Below are positions 1-8,743 of a stretch of DNA of 64,000 bases, piece after piece (position 1 is the stretch's first letter; every line of letters begins with the position of its first letter). Under the pieces are notes generated by a model, which saw only the letters and a list, made by a program, of their open reading frames with translations, had not been told where the DNA came from and did not search any database. This DNA is from Aquitalea pelogenes (GTDB lineage: Bacteria; Pseudomonadota; Gammaproteobacteria; Burkholderiales; Chromobacteriaceae). The stretch spans positions 1 to 64,000 of the forward strand of contig NZ_LNQV01000004.1 in assembly GCF_001515305.1 (NCBI RefSeq), read 5' to 3'. Both the position numbers and the translations under genes were made by a program.

Positions 1-463
1 CACGGGCCAGCGCCACCCGCTGCTGCTGGCCGCCGGACAGCTGGTGCGGACGGCGGCGGGCAAAGCCGGACAGCTTCACCAGCTCCAGCTTTTCCGCCAC
101 GATGGGCTTGATGTCGGCGGCTTTGACACCGCGCATTTCCAGCCCGAAGGCCACGTTTTCTTCCACGGTCAGGTGTGGAAACAAGGCATAGCTCTGGAAT
201 ACGGTATTTACCGGGCGCTGGAAGGGCAGCTTGCCGGACAGCGATTCGCCATACAGGCGGATGTCGCCGCTGCTGACGTCCTCGAAACCGGCAATCATGC
301 GCAGCAAGGTGGTCTTGCCACAGCCGGACGGGCCCAGCAGGGTGAAGAATTCGTTCTCGCGGATGCTCAGCGCAATATGATCCAGCGCCAGTACCGCATG
401 TTCATCATGGCCAAAACGCTTGCAGACATGGTCGACGTCAATTGCCACACGATTGCCGGTCAT
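1..463 (-). CDS. PotA-type ABC transporter ATP-binding protein (3' end outside window)
   Basis: Reading leftwards from an ATG at 463 (GGAGG just upstream), 154 codons are open to the window edge. The N-terminal nucleotide-binding domain is clear: Walker [10 protein letters not shown] near residue 45, Q-loop [11 protein letters not shown] near residue 90, and the ABC signature [13 protein letters not shown] at the very edge. The phrase around the Q-loop is typical of PotA/PotG-type spermidine/putrescine importers, in which this subunit hydrolyses ATP on the cytoplasmic face of the permease pair. Walker B and the C-terminal TOBE domain lie outside, so the substrate is inferred from family resemblance. 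No permease genes are visible here. PotG and other CUT-type ATPases cannot be excluded. Confidence 0.85.
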   Translation of the reverse strand, partial: MTGNRVAIDVDHVCKRFGHDEHAVLALDHIALSIRENEFFTLLGPSGCGKTTLLRMIAGFEDVSSGDIRLYGESLSGKLPFQRPVNTVFQSYALFPHLTVEENVAFGLEMRGVKAADIKPIVAEKLELVKLSGFARRRPHQLSGGQQQRVALAR

Positions 464-560
464 GGCAGTCCTCCGGTGCAAATGCTGTGAAAACACGCCC
501 CCGCACCACGCCGCGCGGCGATGGTGTCGGGTTGCTGTCAGAATCTGGAAAAGCCTGGCG

Positions 561-746
561 CTACACGCCGGGCGGGCGGGCATGACCGCACGGAGTCAGC
601 CGTGCAGCCGGGTCATCGCACAGGAAGGAACTGCCGTGGCAGATCGGGAAACGGTCTCGCCCGTGCAGGCTGTCGGATGGGCACTGCGGCTGGTACGAGG
701 CCGGGGGCTGCGCCATCTTGCGGGCGGCAAAGCCTGGCTTGCTCAT
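561..746 (-). CDS. Possible 61-residue small ORF upstream of the ABC gene
   Basis: An ATG at 746 is preceded by an unusually strong Shine-Dalgarno (GGAGGAG, about 5 bases upstream) and opens 61 codons ending at 561, 98 bases before the ABC gene on the same strand. The product is rich in Pro, Cys and Arg and resembles no family I know; composition alone does not support it as a real protein. It could be a leader peptide for the transport genes or a chance ORF next to a ribosome-binding-like sequence. The rest of 464-1062 holds no other gene that I can support. Confidence 0.25.
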   Translation of the reverse strand: MSKPGFAARKMAQPPASYQPQCPSDSLHGRDRFPICHGSSFLCDDPAARLTPCGHARPPGV

Positions 747-1062
747 GGTTTCTCCTCCGTGTTGTGTGATCGGACATGGCATTGCCTGTAGGCCGGGCAG
801 CCGTGTGGCACTCTCCTGGCGAGGGAGAACTGGCCTTGGCAATGACATCGAGTGGTCCGTCTTTTTTTTATTCATTCTGCCAACAAGTGCTGCGACAAAA
901 AGATACAAAGCGGTCAACTATGGGATAAATACGGCCAAAAATGGCGTGTGCACCGCGCGCAGGACAACAGCTATCGCTTTGGACAGGCCATTCAGGACAG
1001 GGCAGCCCTACGGTCCGGCAGCAGGGTCGGCAGGGTTAGAAAGGCAGGAATACGCAGCAGCG
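747..1062. other. Non-coding stretch between the small ORF and the AraC gene
   Basis: No gene is convincing here. An A/T-rich patch at about 860-930, with runs of T and A, is the likeliest place for the promoter of the leftward ABC transcript, but no clear -35/-10 pair stands out. No strong hairpin terminator for the AraC gene was recognised. Confidence 0.4.
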
Positions 1063-2151
1063 TCAGCGCCGCAAATCGGAGGGTCGCTTGCCGGTCCAGC
1101 GGGCAAAGGCGTGGCGGAAACTGGCGGATTCGGCAAAGCCCAGCCGCTCGGCAATCATGCCGATGGACAGGCTGCTTTCCTGCAGCAAATGCAGCGCTTG
1201 CTGGTGCCGCGCCTGATCCAGCAAGGCCTGGAAGGAGGTTCCCAGTGCTGACAGCTTGCGTCGCAGGGTGCGCTCGGACATGTGCAAGGTGGCGGTCAGC
1301 TCGTCCAGCCGGGCAAAGCGCACCGGGTCGGACTGCATCAGGCGCAATACCCGCGCCACCAGTGCCGAGCCGTGACTGCTGGCCCATTGCTGCTGCTGGC
1401 GCTGGCATTGCTCCAGCGCCATGTGAAAGCTGACCGCATCGGCCAGCGGCTGGGGCCGGTCCAGCCATTTGGCCGGAAACAGCAGCGCGTTTTCCGCCAT
1501 GTCAAAGCTGCCCGCCTGACCGAAAATGGCCGGATAAAGCCCGGCATGCGCGGGCGGGGCAAAACACATGTGCACCGCCTTGGGCGACCAGCGCACACCC
1601 ATGCAGTCGCGGGCAATGGTCCACATCGAGGACAGGCACATTTCGGCATTGAAGCTGAGCAGATCCTCGCGGTAGCGGTAGCCTTCGGCCAGCAGGCAGG
1701 CATCCTTGCCCCGCTCTTCCAGCCGCAGGGTGAAATAGCTGGCCAGCAACAGGGGAAAGCGGATGGCGGTTTCCAGTGCCACCCGCAAGGTGGGGCTCAC
1801 CAGCATGGTGTAACCCAGAATGCCGTAGTTGGAGGTATGCATGGCGTGGCCCAGCCGCAGGCCAAGGGCATCGTCCTGCGACAGGCGACGCGCGGTGTCG
1901 AAGACGGTGAGTTCCTGATGGTGGTTGATCAGCCGCGCCGGTTCCAGCAGGCGCTCCGGCGGAATGCCGCTGCCGGCCAGCACCTCGGCCGCGGCAATGC
2001 CCTGCTCGGCCAGTACATTCACTGTGGTGACAATGGCATGCAAGGACACCGGCCGACTGGAAGGGTTGTCGTGGCCGGGTGGGGCAACAGGGTCAGGACT
2101 GGCGGGCCGCTCCGGGTGCATCGTTGTATCCAGCCATGGCCGGCAGGCCAT
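1063..2151 (-). CDS. AraC-family transcriptional regulator (Arabinose_bd-type N-terminus)
   Basis: The product is 362 residues. The C-terminal ~100 residues form an AraC/XylS DNA-binding domain with two helix-turn-helix motifs (first around ARLDELTATLHMSERTLRR, second around SIGMIAERLGFAESASF). The N-terminal ~200 residues resemble the Arabinose_bd/OruR-type ligand-binding domain, with its YGILGYTMLVSPTLR phrase. The start at 2151 is favoured by GGAG seven bases upstream; an internal ATG at 2121 is the alternative. It diverges from the secreted-protein gene at 2459, while the ABC gene to its left is co-directional but 600 bases away, so the target is unknown. The ligand cannot be told from sequence. 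Confidence 0.85.
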   Translation of the reverse strand: MACRPWLDTTMHPERPASPDPVAPPGHDNPSSRPVSLHAIVTTVNVLAEQGIAAAEVLAGSGIPPERLLEPARLINHHQELTVFDTARRLSQDDALGLRLGHAMHTSNYGILGYTMLVSPTLRVALETAIRFPLLLASYFTLRLEERGKDACLLAEGYRYREDLLSFNAEMCLSSMWTIARDCMGVRWSPKAVHMCFAPPAHAGLYPAIFGQAGSFDMAENALLFPAKWLDRPQPLADAVSFHMALEQCQRQQQQWASSHGSALVARVLRLMQSDPVRFARLDELTATLHMSERTLRRKLSALGTSFQALLDQARHQQALHLLQESSLSIGMIAERLGFAESASFRHAFARWTGKRPSDLRR

Positions 2152-2458
2152 GTGCTGTCTCCGACTGGGGACAATCGCCTGATCTTGCCGTCTTGCCTGC
2201 GGACTGACAAGAGCGCTGCACCCCGGCGCGGGCAGCTGGCTGACGCATCAAATTTTGTAAATCTGCTTGTCGCTGGCCTGCCATGCCCGGAACAATACGG
2301 CTGCGCACGCAGACCAACTGTAGGCCATGAATACATGGCTGGCGCAAACCCGACCTTGCCACGGCTTCACTCCGGCAGGTTGCTTACCCGCACAGGGCCG
2401 TTGCGGCAGTGCGCTTTCTCTTCGCAAGACTCCGTTCCGGATGGACATAGCCAATACC

Positions 2459-2911
2459 ATGATCACACTGCACAAAACCCTAGCCTCTTCCTGCTGCCTG
2501 ATGCTGGGCTTGCTATGCACCCAGGCGAATGCCGCCGTCTCCATGCTGTCGGTATCCGACAGTGTCAGCGCTACGGTGGGCAGCATTTCCACCTCCTTGC
2601 AGAATTCCTCCAAGGCCATCGGCAATATCGCCGAAGGCGACTACAAGGTGGTGGCCGTAGCCCAGGCCGACCAAGCGGGCAAAACCCAGCTCACCCTGGT
2701 GCCGGTAGCCGCCGCCAACAATACCGAGCCTTTCAATCTGTTTGTGGCACAGGCTGATGTGAAGCACAGCGGCGTGGAAACCGGCCAGATCGTGCATGCA
2801 CAAAAACAGGCCTATGGCCTGGTGTTTGCCCGCGCTGACAACCGGCAACCGTTTGCCCTGCTGCTGGATCAGGCGTGGAAGTCGGAAGTGCAGCCCAAGG
2901 TGGTGTCCTGA
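2459..2911 (+). CDS. Predicted secreted protein of unknown function, paired with DUF2145
   Basis: The 150-residue product begins with a good signal peptide (charged start, Leu/Cys-rich core, probable cleavage after TQANA). The mature part has a Ser-rich start (SVSATVGSISTSLQNSS) and no catalytic motif that I recognise. An ATG at 2441 is in frame, but 2459 gives the cleaner signal peptide; neither has a strong ribosome site. The gene overlaps or directly abuts the DUF2145 gene downstream, so the two are probably co-transcribed and act together in the periplasm or envelope. The 307 bases upstream (2152-2458) hold the divergent promoters of this gene and the AraC gene, with no recognised site. 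Confidence 0.6.
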   Translation: MITLHKTLASSCCLMLGLLCTQANAAVSMLSVSDSVSATVGSISTSLQNSSKAIGNIAEGDYKVVAVAQADQAGKTQLTLVPVAAANNTEPFNLFVAQADVKHSGVETGQIVHAQKQAYGLVFARADNRQPFALLLDQAWKSEVQPKVVS

Positions 2912-3843
2912 TCCTGCTGCACCGTCACACCGGCCGACGACTACAAGCCCTGCTGATGGCAGGGCTGTTTGCCGTGTCGGCCACACTGGCCAACACGGCG
3001 GCGGCATCTTCCTTGATGTTCTGCGAACAGGCCTCACAGCAGAGCGTGGCACGCAAGAGCGACCTGCTGCTGTTCAGCCAGCAGGTACGCCAGCTGCTGG
3101 ATGAATCCGGCCATCAGGCGGCCATCATCTCCCGCTCCGGGCTGGACCTGGAGCGTTTTCACATACGTCTGTCGCACGCCGGCATCAGCCTGCGCAACAA
3201 TGCCAACTCGCCCTGGTCGGTACGCCAGCTGTACTACGCCTGTGAGGAACAGCGGCCGCACCTGTACGACCAGGGCCTGCCGGGCTTCCTGATCGACCAG
3301 CCGCAAGGCAGCAATGTCTACCTGTCCATCCTGCTGCTGCCGGCAAAACAGGAAGAACAACTGGTAACAGCCGCGCTGGACAACAAGCTGTCGCTGCAAC
3401 TCCTGGGTGCGGACTACAGCGCCAACGCCTATCCCTTCTCCACCCGCTACCAGAACTGCAACCAGTGGCTGGTGGAGCTGCTGGCCCACGCCTGGGGGCA
3501 GTTACCGCGCGCAGGCGACGGCCGCAAGCAGGCACAGGACTGGCTGCAACAACAGGGCTACCGCCCGGATACCGTCGATGTGAAACACCGCTACATGGTG
3601 TGGGCGGCCAATGTGGTGCCGCTGGTGCACAATGGCGACCACCCGGACAGCGAACTGGCGGCAAACCGCTATCAGGTGAGCCTGCCCGCGGCAATCGAAG
3701 GTTTTGTGCGCCAGCAGGCCGCCGGGACCGAACGCATACAGCTGTGCCTGCGTGGCAAGACCCTGGTCACTCACCGTGGCTGGGACGACATGGCGGATGA
3801 TTGCCAGCCGGCCGAGGGTGACAGCGTGCAGCAGCTGGGCTGA
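2875..3843 (+). CDS. DUF2145 family secreted protein
   Basis: About 290-322 residues depending on start. The mature part matches the DUF2145 family as I know it: the opening FCEQASQQSVARKSDLLLF, then HAGISLRNN, PWSVRQLYYACEEQRPHLYDQ and a conserved YQNCNQW. Function is unknown; family members are exported and lie beside other small secreted proteins. The reading frame opens at a GTG at 2875 that overlaps the previous gene by 37 bases. An ATG at 2956 would leave a signal sequence lacking positive charges, while initiation near 2875-2908 includes an Arg-rich n-region, so the exact start is open. Close packing with the 2459 gene suggests translational coupling. Confidence 0.75.
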   Translation: MEVGSAAQGGVLILLHRHTGRRLQALLMAGLFAVSATLANTAAASSLMFCEQASQQSVARKSDLLLFSQQVRQLLDESGHQAAIISRSGLDLERFHIRLSHAGISLRNNANSPWSVRQLYYACEEQRPHLYDQGLPGFLIDQPQGSNVYLSILLLPAKQEEQLVTAALDNKLSLQLLGADYSANAYPFSTRYQNCNQWLVELLAHAWGQLPRAGDGRKQAQDWLQQQGYRPDTVDVKHRYMVWAANVVPLVHNGDHPDSELAANRYQVSLPAAIEGFVRQQAAGTERIQLCLRGKTLVTHRGWDDMADDCQPAEGDSVQQLG

Positions 3844-3963
3844 GTACAAACCGGCACGCTTAACCTTTCTTTACCCGATCTTTACATCCAGCGGCCTCAT
3901 GCCTGCGCGCTGGCATGCCGATAATGAAGCATCCGATCATCATTTGTATGCAGCGAGACCGTG

Positions 3964-4344
3964 ATGGATATCAGCAAAACAAACGCGGTGAACACCAGCG
4001 GCACCAGTACGCTGAGCACTAGCGGCAAGACAGCCGCCAGGGCAGGTAAAGACAGCAACACGCTGAACAGTGATGGCAAGGCGGCAAGCGCCTCGCCGTC
4101 CACCATCGTGAAACTGCAAAGCAAGGGCAAGGCGGATGAGGCCAGCAGCGACAGCAATGCCGCCAGCACGGATGACAATGCGCCATCCGCCGTCAAATCC
4201 TTTACCTACGGTGTGCTTAACCTGCCCGACCCGGCAGCCGACCCCGCCCCGGCGCCCGCCCAGACAGAAAACAGCTATTTCACCGCCGGCCGCTGGGCCG
4301 CAGCCGCAGTGACGGTGGGCACGCTGATTTCGCTGGTGGTGTGA
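3964..4344 (+). CDS. Small Ser/Ala/Asp-rich hypothetical protein with C-terminal hydrophobic segment
   Basis: The product has 126 residues (a GTG one codon upstream is the alternative start). Residues 1-80 are low-complexity, rich in Ser, Thr, Ala, Asp and Lys, and look disordered. A short motif KSFTYGVLNLPDP follows, then an Ala/Pro linker and a single hydrophobic stretch (WAAAAVTVGTLISLVV) ending the protein like a tail anchor. There is no signal peptide. I do not recognise the family. The gene follows a 120-base A/T-rich gap and is closed by a hairpin terminator, so it is probably monocistronic. Confidence 0.55.
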   Translation: MDISKTNAVNTSGTSTLSTSGKTAARAGKDSNTLNSDGKAASASPSTIVKLQSKGKADEASSDSNAASTDDNAPSAVKSFTYGVLNLPDPAADPAPAPAQTENSYFTAGRWAAAAVTVGTLISLVV

Positions 4345-4376
4345 GTCTGCATCCAACGGCATCGTCAACATGCAAA

Positions 4377-4405
4377 AGGCCGCTTTGCAGCGGCCTGTTT
4401 GTTTT
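4377..4405. terminator. Bidirectional Rho-independent terminator
   Basis: Perfect 8-bp stem AGGCCGCT/AGCGGCCT with a 4-base loop, followed by GTTTGTTTT on the plus strand. It lies between the convergent 3964 and 4427 genes and can serve both. Confidence 0.8.
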
Positions 4406-4426
4406 GCAAACCCAGCTCAGCGGCGT

Positions 4427-5332
4427 TCAGCGCCGGGCAATCAGCACAATCCCCACCCCCACCAGCAGCATGCCGGCCAGCTCGCGCGCCAAAGGCCATT
4501 CCCCCAGCTGCAACGCCGCCATGGCCACCGCCAGCAGCGGAATCACCAGCGCATTGAAACTGAGCGTGCTGGCAGGCAAACGCTTGAGCAGCCACAACCA
4601 GGCCAGCCAGCCCACCGCACTGGACAATACCCCGGCATACAACAGCCCCAGCACAAAACTGCCGGACCAGTGGATATGGGCAAAATCCGCCCACGGCCAC
4701 AGGGCCAGAATCGGCAACAGGCCGATCAGCGCCTGCCAGGCCGAAAAATTCAGGCTGTCGAGCTGACCACAGCGCGTCGCCCGCTTGCTCAGTACCGAAC
4801 CCAAGGCCCAGAAGAAACCGGCCAGCACCGCCAGCAGCATGGGCAATACCCCGCCATGCAGCTGCCATGGCGCCACAATCAGCATCAGCCCGACAAAACC
4901 GGCGGCCAAGGCCTGGCCGGTACGCCGGCCAAACGGCTCGGCCAGCAACCAGCGTGACAGCAGCGCCACCCAGAACGGCATGGTGAACACCAGCACCGAG
5001 GTACGCCCCGCCGCCCCCGCCACCAGCGCCAGGGTAATGGACAGGCTGTACAGGCAGGTGGTGCTCAGCCCCACTTGTGCAGCCTGCGCCAGACGCTGTG
5101 GCCGGATGGCACGGCCACGCGCCAGTAGCACGCCAAACAGGGTCAGGCTGCCCAGCGTGGTACGCAAAATCAGATGGGTGATGGGCGTGGTGGCCTGCAA
5201 GGTCTGCTTCATCACCACATAGTTGTAGGCCCACAGCGTCACCAGTGCGGCAAACAGCAGCATGGGCAGCCAGCGTGCGGACGTGGTGGTGCGGGACAGG
5301 AAGGGATTGAGGGTGGTACTGGAAGCCGACAT
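4427..5332 (-). CDS. EamA/DMT-superfamily exporter
   Basis: The 301-residue protein has about ten hydrophobic segments in two five-helix EamA repeats, starting with the typical LLFAALVTLWAYNYVVMK. Such inner-membrane proteins export amino acids or related metabolites; the substrate is not evident. It is divergent from an Lrp/AsnC regulator (119-base gap with a 12-bp palindrome), an arrangement usual for regulator-controlled amino-acid exporters. It ends at a shared terminator. Confidence 0.85.
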   Translation of the reverse strand: MSASSTTLNPFLSRTTTSARWLPMLLFAALVTLWAYNYVVMKQTLQATTPITHLILRTTLGSLTLFGVLLARGRAIRPQRLAQAAQVGLSTTCLYSLSITLALVAGAAGRTSVLVFTMPFWVALLSRWLLAEPFGRRTGQALAAGFVGLMLIVAPWQLHGGVLPMLLAVLAGFFWALGSVLSKRATRCGQLDSLNFSAWQALIGLLPILALWPWADFAHIHWSGSFVLGLLYAGVLSSAVGWLAWLWLLKRLPASTLSFNALVIPLLAVAMAALQLGEWPLARELAGMLLVGVGIVLIARR

Positions 5333-5424
5333 GGTGCATCTCCGATGGATGCCGCCAGTTTAAGCAGCCCACTGGCTTGCACTGATGCGTTTTACTGCGC
5401 CAGAATGCACGCAAACTGATGATT

Positions 5425-5436
5425 TTGAATATTCAA
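5425..5436. promoter_or_regulatory. Palindrome TTGAATATTCAA, candidate Lrp-type operator
   Basis: A perfect 12-bp palindrome lies in the divergent gap between the DMT exporter and the Lrp-type gene, 16 bases before the regulator start. Lrp/AsnC proteins bind short A/T-centred palindromes, so this is a plausible autoregulatory site. Binding is inferred. Confidence 0.45.
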
Positions 5437-5451
5437 TGCAGGAAAACTGAT

Positions 5452-5943
5452 ATGCCAGATGAAAAACAGCTGGACAGCTACGACCGTAAACTGCTGGCCC
5501 TGCTGCAGGAAGACGCGCGCCGCACCCACGACGAACTGGCCGAAGCCGTCAGCCTGTCACCCACTGCCGTTACCCGGCGGCTCAAACGGCTGCGCAGCGA
5601 GGGCATCATCCGCCGCGAAGTGGCCCTGGTGGACCCGGCCGTGCTGGGACGCCCGTTACGGCTGGTGGTGAATGTGATTCTGGAACGCGAGCGCATTGCG
5701 CTGGTGGATGCCTTCAAGCAGGCCATCCGCGCCGCGCCGGAAGTCGTGGAGTGCTACCACGTAACCGGGCGGCCGGACTTTGTGCTGGTGGTACTGGTGC
5801 GCGACATGGGCGATTACGAACGCTTTTGCCGCGAGCACATCATGAGCAATGACAATGTGCGCGAGTTTGAATCGCTGGTGGTGATGGAAACCACCAAGTA
5901 CAGTACCGCCGTGCCACAAGACACGGCGGGCGAAGGCAACTGA
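5452..5943 (+). CDS. Lrp/AsnC-family transcriptional regulator
   Basis: The 163-residue product has an N-terminal winged HTH (LDSYDRKLLALLQEDARRT, then SLSPTAVTRRLKRLRSEGII) and a C-terminal RAM ligand-binding domain ending in the typical VVMETTKYSTAVP. The ATG at 5452 is chosen over 5419 because AGGA lies about 10 bases upstream and family members start just before this Asp-x-x-Asp-Arg helix. It probably senses an amino acid and controls the divergent DMT exporter and itself; that link is inferred from position. Confidence 0.88.
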   Translation: MPDEKQLDSYDRKLLALLQEDARRTHDELAEAVSLSPTAVTRRLKRLRSEGIIRREVALVDPAVLGRPLRLVVNVILERERIALVDAFKQAIRAAPEVVECYHVTGRPDFVLVVLVRDMGDYERFCREHIMSNDNVREFESLVVMETTKYSTAVPQDTAGEGN

Positions 5944-5967
5944 AAGCCGGGCCAGCCCGTAACCGGT

Positions 5968-6570
5968 TCAGCCTTCGTGCAGCAAGGCGTGCTGGATTTC
6001 CGACAAGGCCTGCGGCACGCGCATGAAATTGAGCGGCATGCCCAGTCGCCGTGCCATGTGAGAAGACGAGAACATGCCACACAACTGGTAATGGCCGGTG
6101 TTCAGGTCCAGCTCGGCCACCAGCGCATGCTGCCGGCCCTGCTGCTTCAGCGTGGACACCATGTGGCCGACGGTGGCGTGCTGCACATCGGCCAGCGACA
6201 GCATTTCCAGCTCGCTGCGCGGAGTCATCACGTCGCGCACCAGTACTTCATCGTGGCGTTTGCCGTGCTCCAGCATGCACTGCACCGGGCGTTCGCCCAG
6301 AATGTCCGACGCGGTGATCAGGCCCACCAGCCTGCTTTCGTCGTCCTGTACAAACAGCAGGCGAATGCCGCGGCTGATCATCAGGTTGTGCGCATGGCGC
6401 AGGGCTTCATCCTCGCCAATGCTCACCGGGTCGATGATGCGCAGGTCGGTCATCACCTCCAGCGCCGGGCTTTTCAGATTGATGGGCCGTTGCGGGCGCT
6501 GGTCCAGATGAACCAGATCGGTATGTTTGGGCATGGCCATGGATGGCAGCGCTTGGAATGTGGTTTCCAT
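5968..6570 (-). CDS. Two-CBS-domain protein
   Basis: The 200-residue cytoplasmic protein consists of an N-terminal ~40-residue lead followed by two CBS repeats: about 45-95 (VMTDLRIIDPVSIGEDEAL to GLITASDILGE) and about 110-170 (VRDVMTPRSELEMLSLADV onward). CBS pairs bind adenine nucleotides and regulate other proteins. No enzyme domain is attached and no partner gene adjoins it. GGAGAG lies just upstream of the ATG. The specific role is unknown. Confidence 0.85.
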   Translation of the reverse strand: METTFQALPSMAMPKHTDLVHLDQRPQRPINLKSPALEVMTDLRIIDPVSIGEDEALRHAHNLMISRGIRLLFVQDDESRLVGLITASDILGERPVQCMLEHGKRHDEVLVRDVMTPRSELEMLSLADVQHATVGHMVSTLKQQGRQHALVAELDLNTGHYQLCGMFSSSHMARRLGMPLNFMRVPQALSEIQHALLHEG

Positions 6571-6981
6571 GTGACTCTCCAGCTGATGGATGTTGTTGTC
6601 TGGCTAGGCTGTTGCCTGGTCACAGTGGCGCGGCAGGCTGGCTGTCACGTCGCTGACGGGTTGCACCGGAACTGTCTCCCCTATTCCGGCCCAGATTTCA
6701 TTCTAGGCAGGATTTTCCAGATGCAAGGCCATCGTGATGGCCCAAGCTGCAAATAAGTGTTGCCCGCAAGCGGCCAGCTTCTGCAACGGCTAACACAGTC
6801 ACAAGCCATGCTGAAAAATCAAGGTGGCCAGCCCAGCCCGCCAGACCTGCCTCTTGTACTGCATTGCCCCTAGCGCAGCCAGAGATGGCGGTTACACCAG
6901 ACAGCTGCCCCTGTGCATGCCCGGCATCCACCATGAAAAAACCGCCGTGAAGCGGTGTTTATGGTGCGATAGCAAAACAGC
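6571..6981. other. 411-base intergenic region with a terminator for the aminopeptidase gene
   Basis: No gene is supported. At 6937-6960, read on the minus strand, ACCGC/GCGGT forms a hairpin followed by a run of six T, a terminator for the aminopeptidase P gene that ends at 6982. The right-hand part of the CBS-gene promoter should lie near 6571-6700, but I see no clear hexamers. A 7-bp GGCCATC/GATGGCC hairpin at 6727-6742 has no T-run. Confidence 0.6.
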
Positions 6982-8370
6982 TTACATCTGCATGATGGCT
7001 TCCAGCTCTTCCACCGTTTTGGGGATGGGCTCGCCCAGCACACGGCTGCCGGTTTCCGTCACCAGCACATTGTCTTCAATGCGGATGCCGCCAAAACCGC
7101 TCATGTCGGCAAAGCGTTCATAGTTGATGTACTGGCTGTGACGGCCCTCGGCCTGCCAGGCGGCAATCAGCGCCGGAATGAAATAAATGCCCGGTTCCAC
7201 CGTCAGCACCATGCCCGCCTTCAATGCCTTGCCCAGTCGCAAATAGCCCAGGCCGAACAGCGGACTGCGCTGCACGCAGTCGTCATAGCCCACCAGGTCC
7301 TCGCCCAGGCCTTCCATATCGTGCACGTCCATGCCGATCTGATGCCCCAGGCCATGCGGGAAGGCAATGGCATAGGCTCCGGATTCGACAATCTCCTCCA
7401 CCGGGCCGTGGAAAAAGCCCAGTGCGCTCATGCCTTCCACCATCACCCGCGCCGCCAGCTTGTGCACGTCCAGGTAACGTACGCCGGGCTTGATGGCGGC
7501 AATGGCCTGCAACTGCATGTCCAGCACGATGTTGTACAGCTCGCGCTGTTGCTGGTTGAACCGCCCACCCACCGGGAAGGTGCGGGTAATGTCGCTGGCG
7601 TAGCCGCCACCAGAAGTACAGCCGGTGTCGTTCAATACCAGGTCGCCCTTTTGCAGCACATTGTCGTGGGCATGGTTGTGCAGCACTTCGCCGCGACGCG
7701 AGAAAATGGACGGGTAAGCCAGCTGCCAGTCGTGACGGCGCATGATGCCTTCCATGATGCCCACCACCTGATGTTCCACCACACCGGGGCGCGAGGCCTG
7801 CATGGCGGCCACATGCATGGCACCGGTCACCGCCAGTGCGGCTTCCATTTCCGCCACTTCTTCCGCGCTCTTGATTTCACGCAGCGCCACCACGGCGCGG
7901 GTGAGCGCGGGCGAGAAGCCAGCTGCCACTTCGGCCGGATGCACATTCAGCAGGCGGCCCAGCTCCAGTTTGGTCTCGCCGCGATAGGGTGCCAGATAAT
8001 GCACGGCGCGCCCGGCAGCATGGGCAGCCGCCAGCGCCTGCTCCAGCACGGCATAAGGCTGGCTGTGGCTGATACCGGCAGAGGCGGCGCGCTCGGCCAG
8101 CGTTGGCAGCGGGCCGGTCCACACGATGTCGGCCACGTCCGGGTCATTACCGAACAGGGTGGTCGTGCCAGCGGCAGTGTCGATCAGCACCGCCATGCCC
8201 GGCTGGTTCTGGCCAAAGAAGTAGCGGAAGCTGGAATCCTGCACAAAGGGAAAGATGTTGTCGTGGTAGTTCATCGGCGAATCCACATTGCCGACAAACA
8301 GCAACAGGCTGTCCGGCATGGACTGCTGCAGCGCGCTGCGGCGCTGCTGATAGGTGACAGCAGAAAACAT
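6982..8370 (-). CDS. pepP: Aminopeptidase P family Xaa-Pro metallopeptidase
   Basis: The 462-residue length and layout match PepP: an N-terminal creatinase-like domain (to about residue 175) and a C-terminal pita-bread metallopeptidase. Metal ligands of the family are visible in order: Asp in LNDTGCTSGGGYASDITR (two Asp), His in FPHGLGHQIGMDVHD, Glu in TVEPGIYF, Glu in GIRIEDNVLV. It removes N-terminal residues ahead of proline in the cytoplasm using two Mn ions. The ATG at 8370 (AGGAG eight bases upstream) is preferred over a GTG one codon earlier. Followed by a terminator at 6937-6960. Confidence 0.9.
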   Translation of the reverse strand: MFSAVTYQQRRSALQQSMPDSLLLFVGNVDSPMNYHDNIFPFVQDSSFRYFFGQNQPGMAVLIDTAAGTTTLFGNDPDVADIVWTGPLPTLAERAASAGISHSQPYAVLEQALAAAHAAGRAVHYLAPYRGETKLELGRLLNVHPAEVAAGFSPALTRAVVALREIKSAEEVAEMEAALAVTGAMHVAAMQASRPGVVEHQVVGIMEGIMRRHDWQLAYPSIFSRRGEVLHNHAHDNVLQKGDLVLNDTGCTSGGGYASDITRTFPVGGRFNQQQRELYNIVLDMQLQAIAAIKPGVRYLDVHKLAARVMVEGMSALGFFHGPVEEIVESGAYAIAFPHGLGHQIGMDVHDMEGLGEDLVGYDDCVQRSPLFGLGYLRLGKALKAGMVLTVEPGIYFIPALIAAWQAEGRHSQYINYERFADMSGFGGIRIEDNVLVTETGSRVLGEPIPKTVEELEAIMQM

Positions 8371-8458
8371 CACTCATACTCCTTTATCTGGCCATGCTAT
8401 CCGCACAACTACCGGCCAGCTGGCATTTTATGGCGAAAAATCACGCAAACTGCGGATT

Positions 8459-8482
8459 GTATACAGTGCAGACACTGTACAC
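8459..8482. promoter_or_regulatory. Inverted repeat GTATACAGTG-N4-CACTGTACAC
   Basis: Ten-base arms with one mismatch (inner seven perfect) centred about 100 bases upstream of pepP and 270 bases before the UPF0756 gene. The TGTATAC-like half-sites resemble GntR-family operators, but no GntR-type gene adjoins. The rest of 8371-8743 holds no gene; a TATAAT at 8642-8647 may be the -10 of the 8744 gene. Confidence 0.4.
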
Positions 8483-8743
8483 GGCAAGCCGGAACATGAC
8501 CAGCATTGCCACCAGGCAGCTCTCATGATGTGTGCAGGCAGCTGCAACCTCTCTGTGCAAAAGCTGGCACACGGCCAGCAGCAGTGGCATGTAATCAATA
8601 TTTAGCTGTTGATTGCCGGCAGCTTGCCGGGCTGACCGCCGTATAATTGCATGGCTTTTGTTCTGGCACGGCAGCTGCCCCGGCAGGCCTTGCCAGCGTG
8701 CTCATTTGGCCGGATTCACACCTTTCTTTCTCAAGTGATACGC

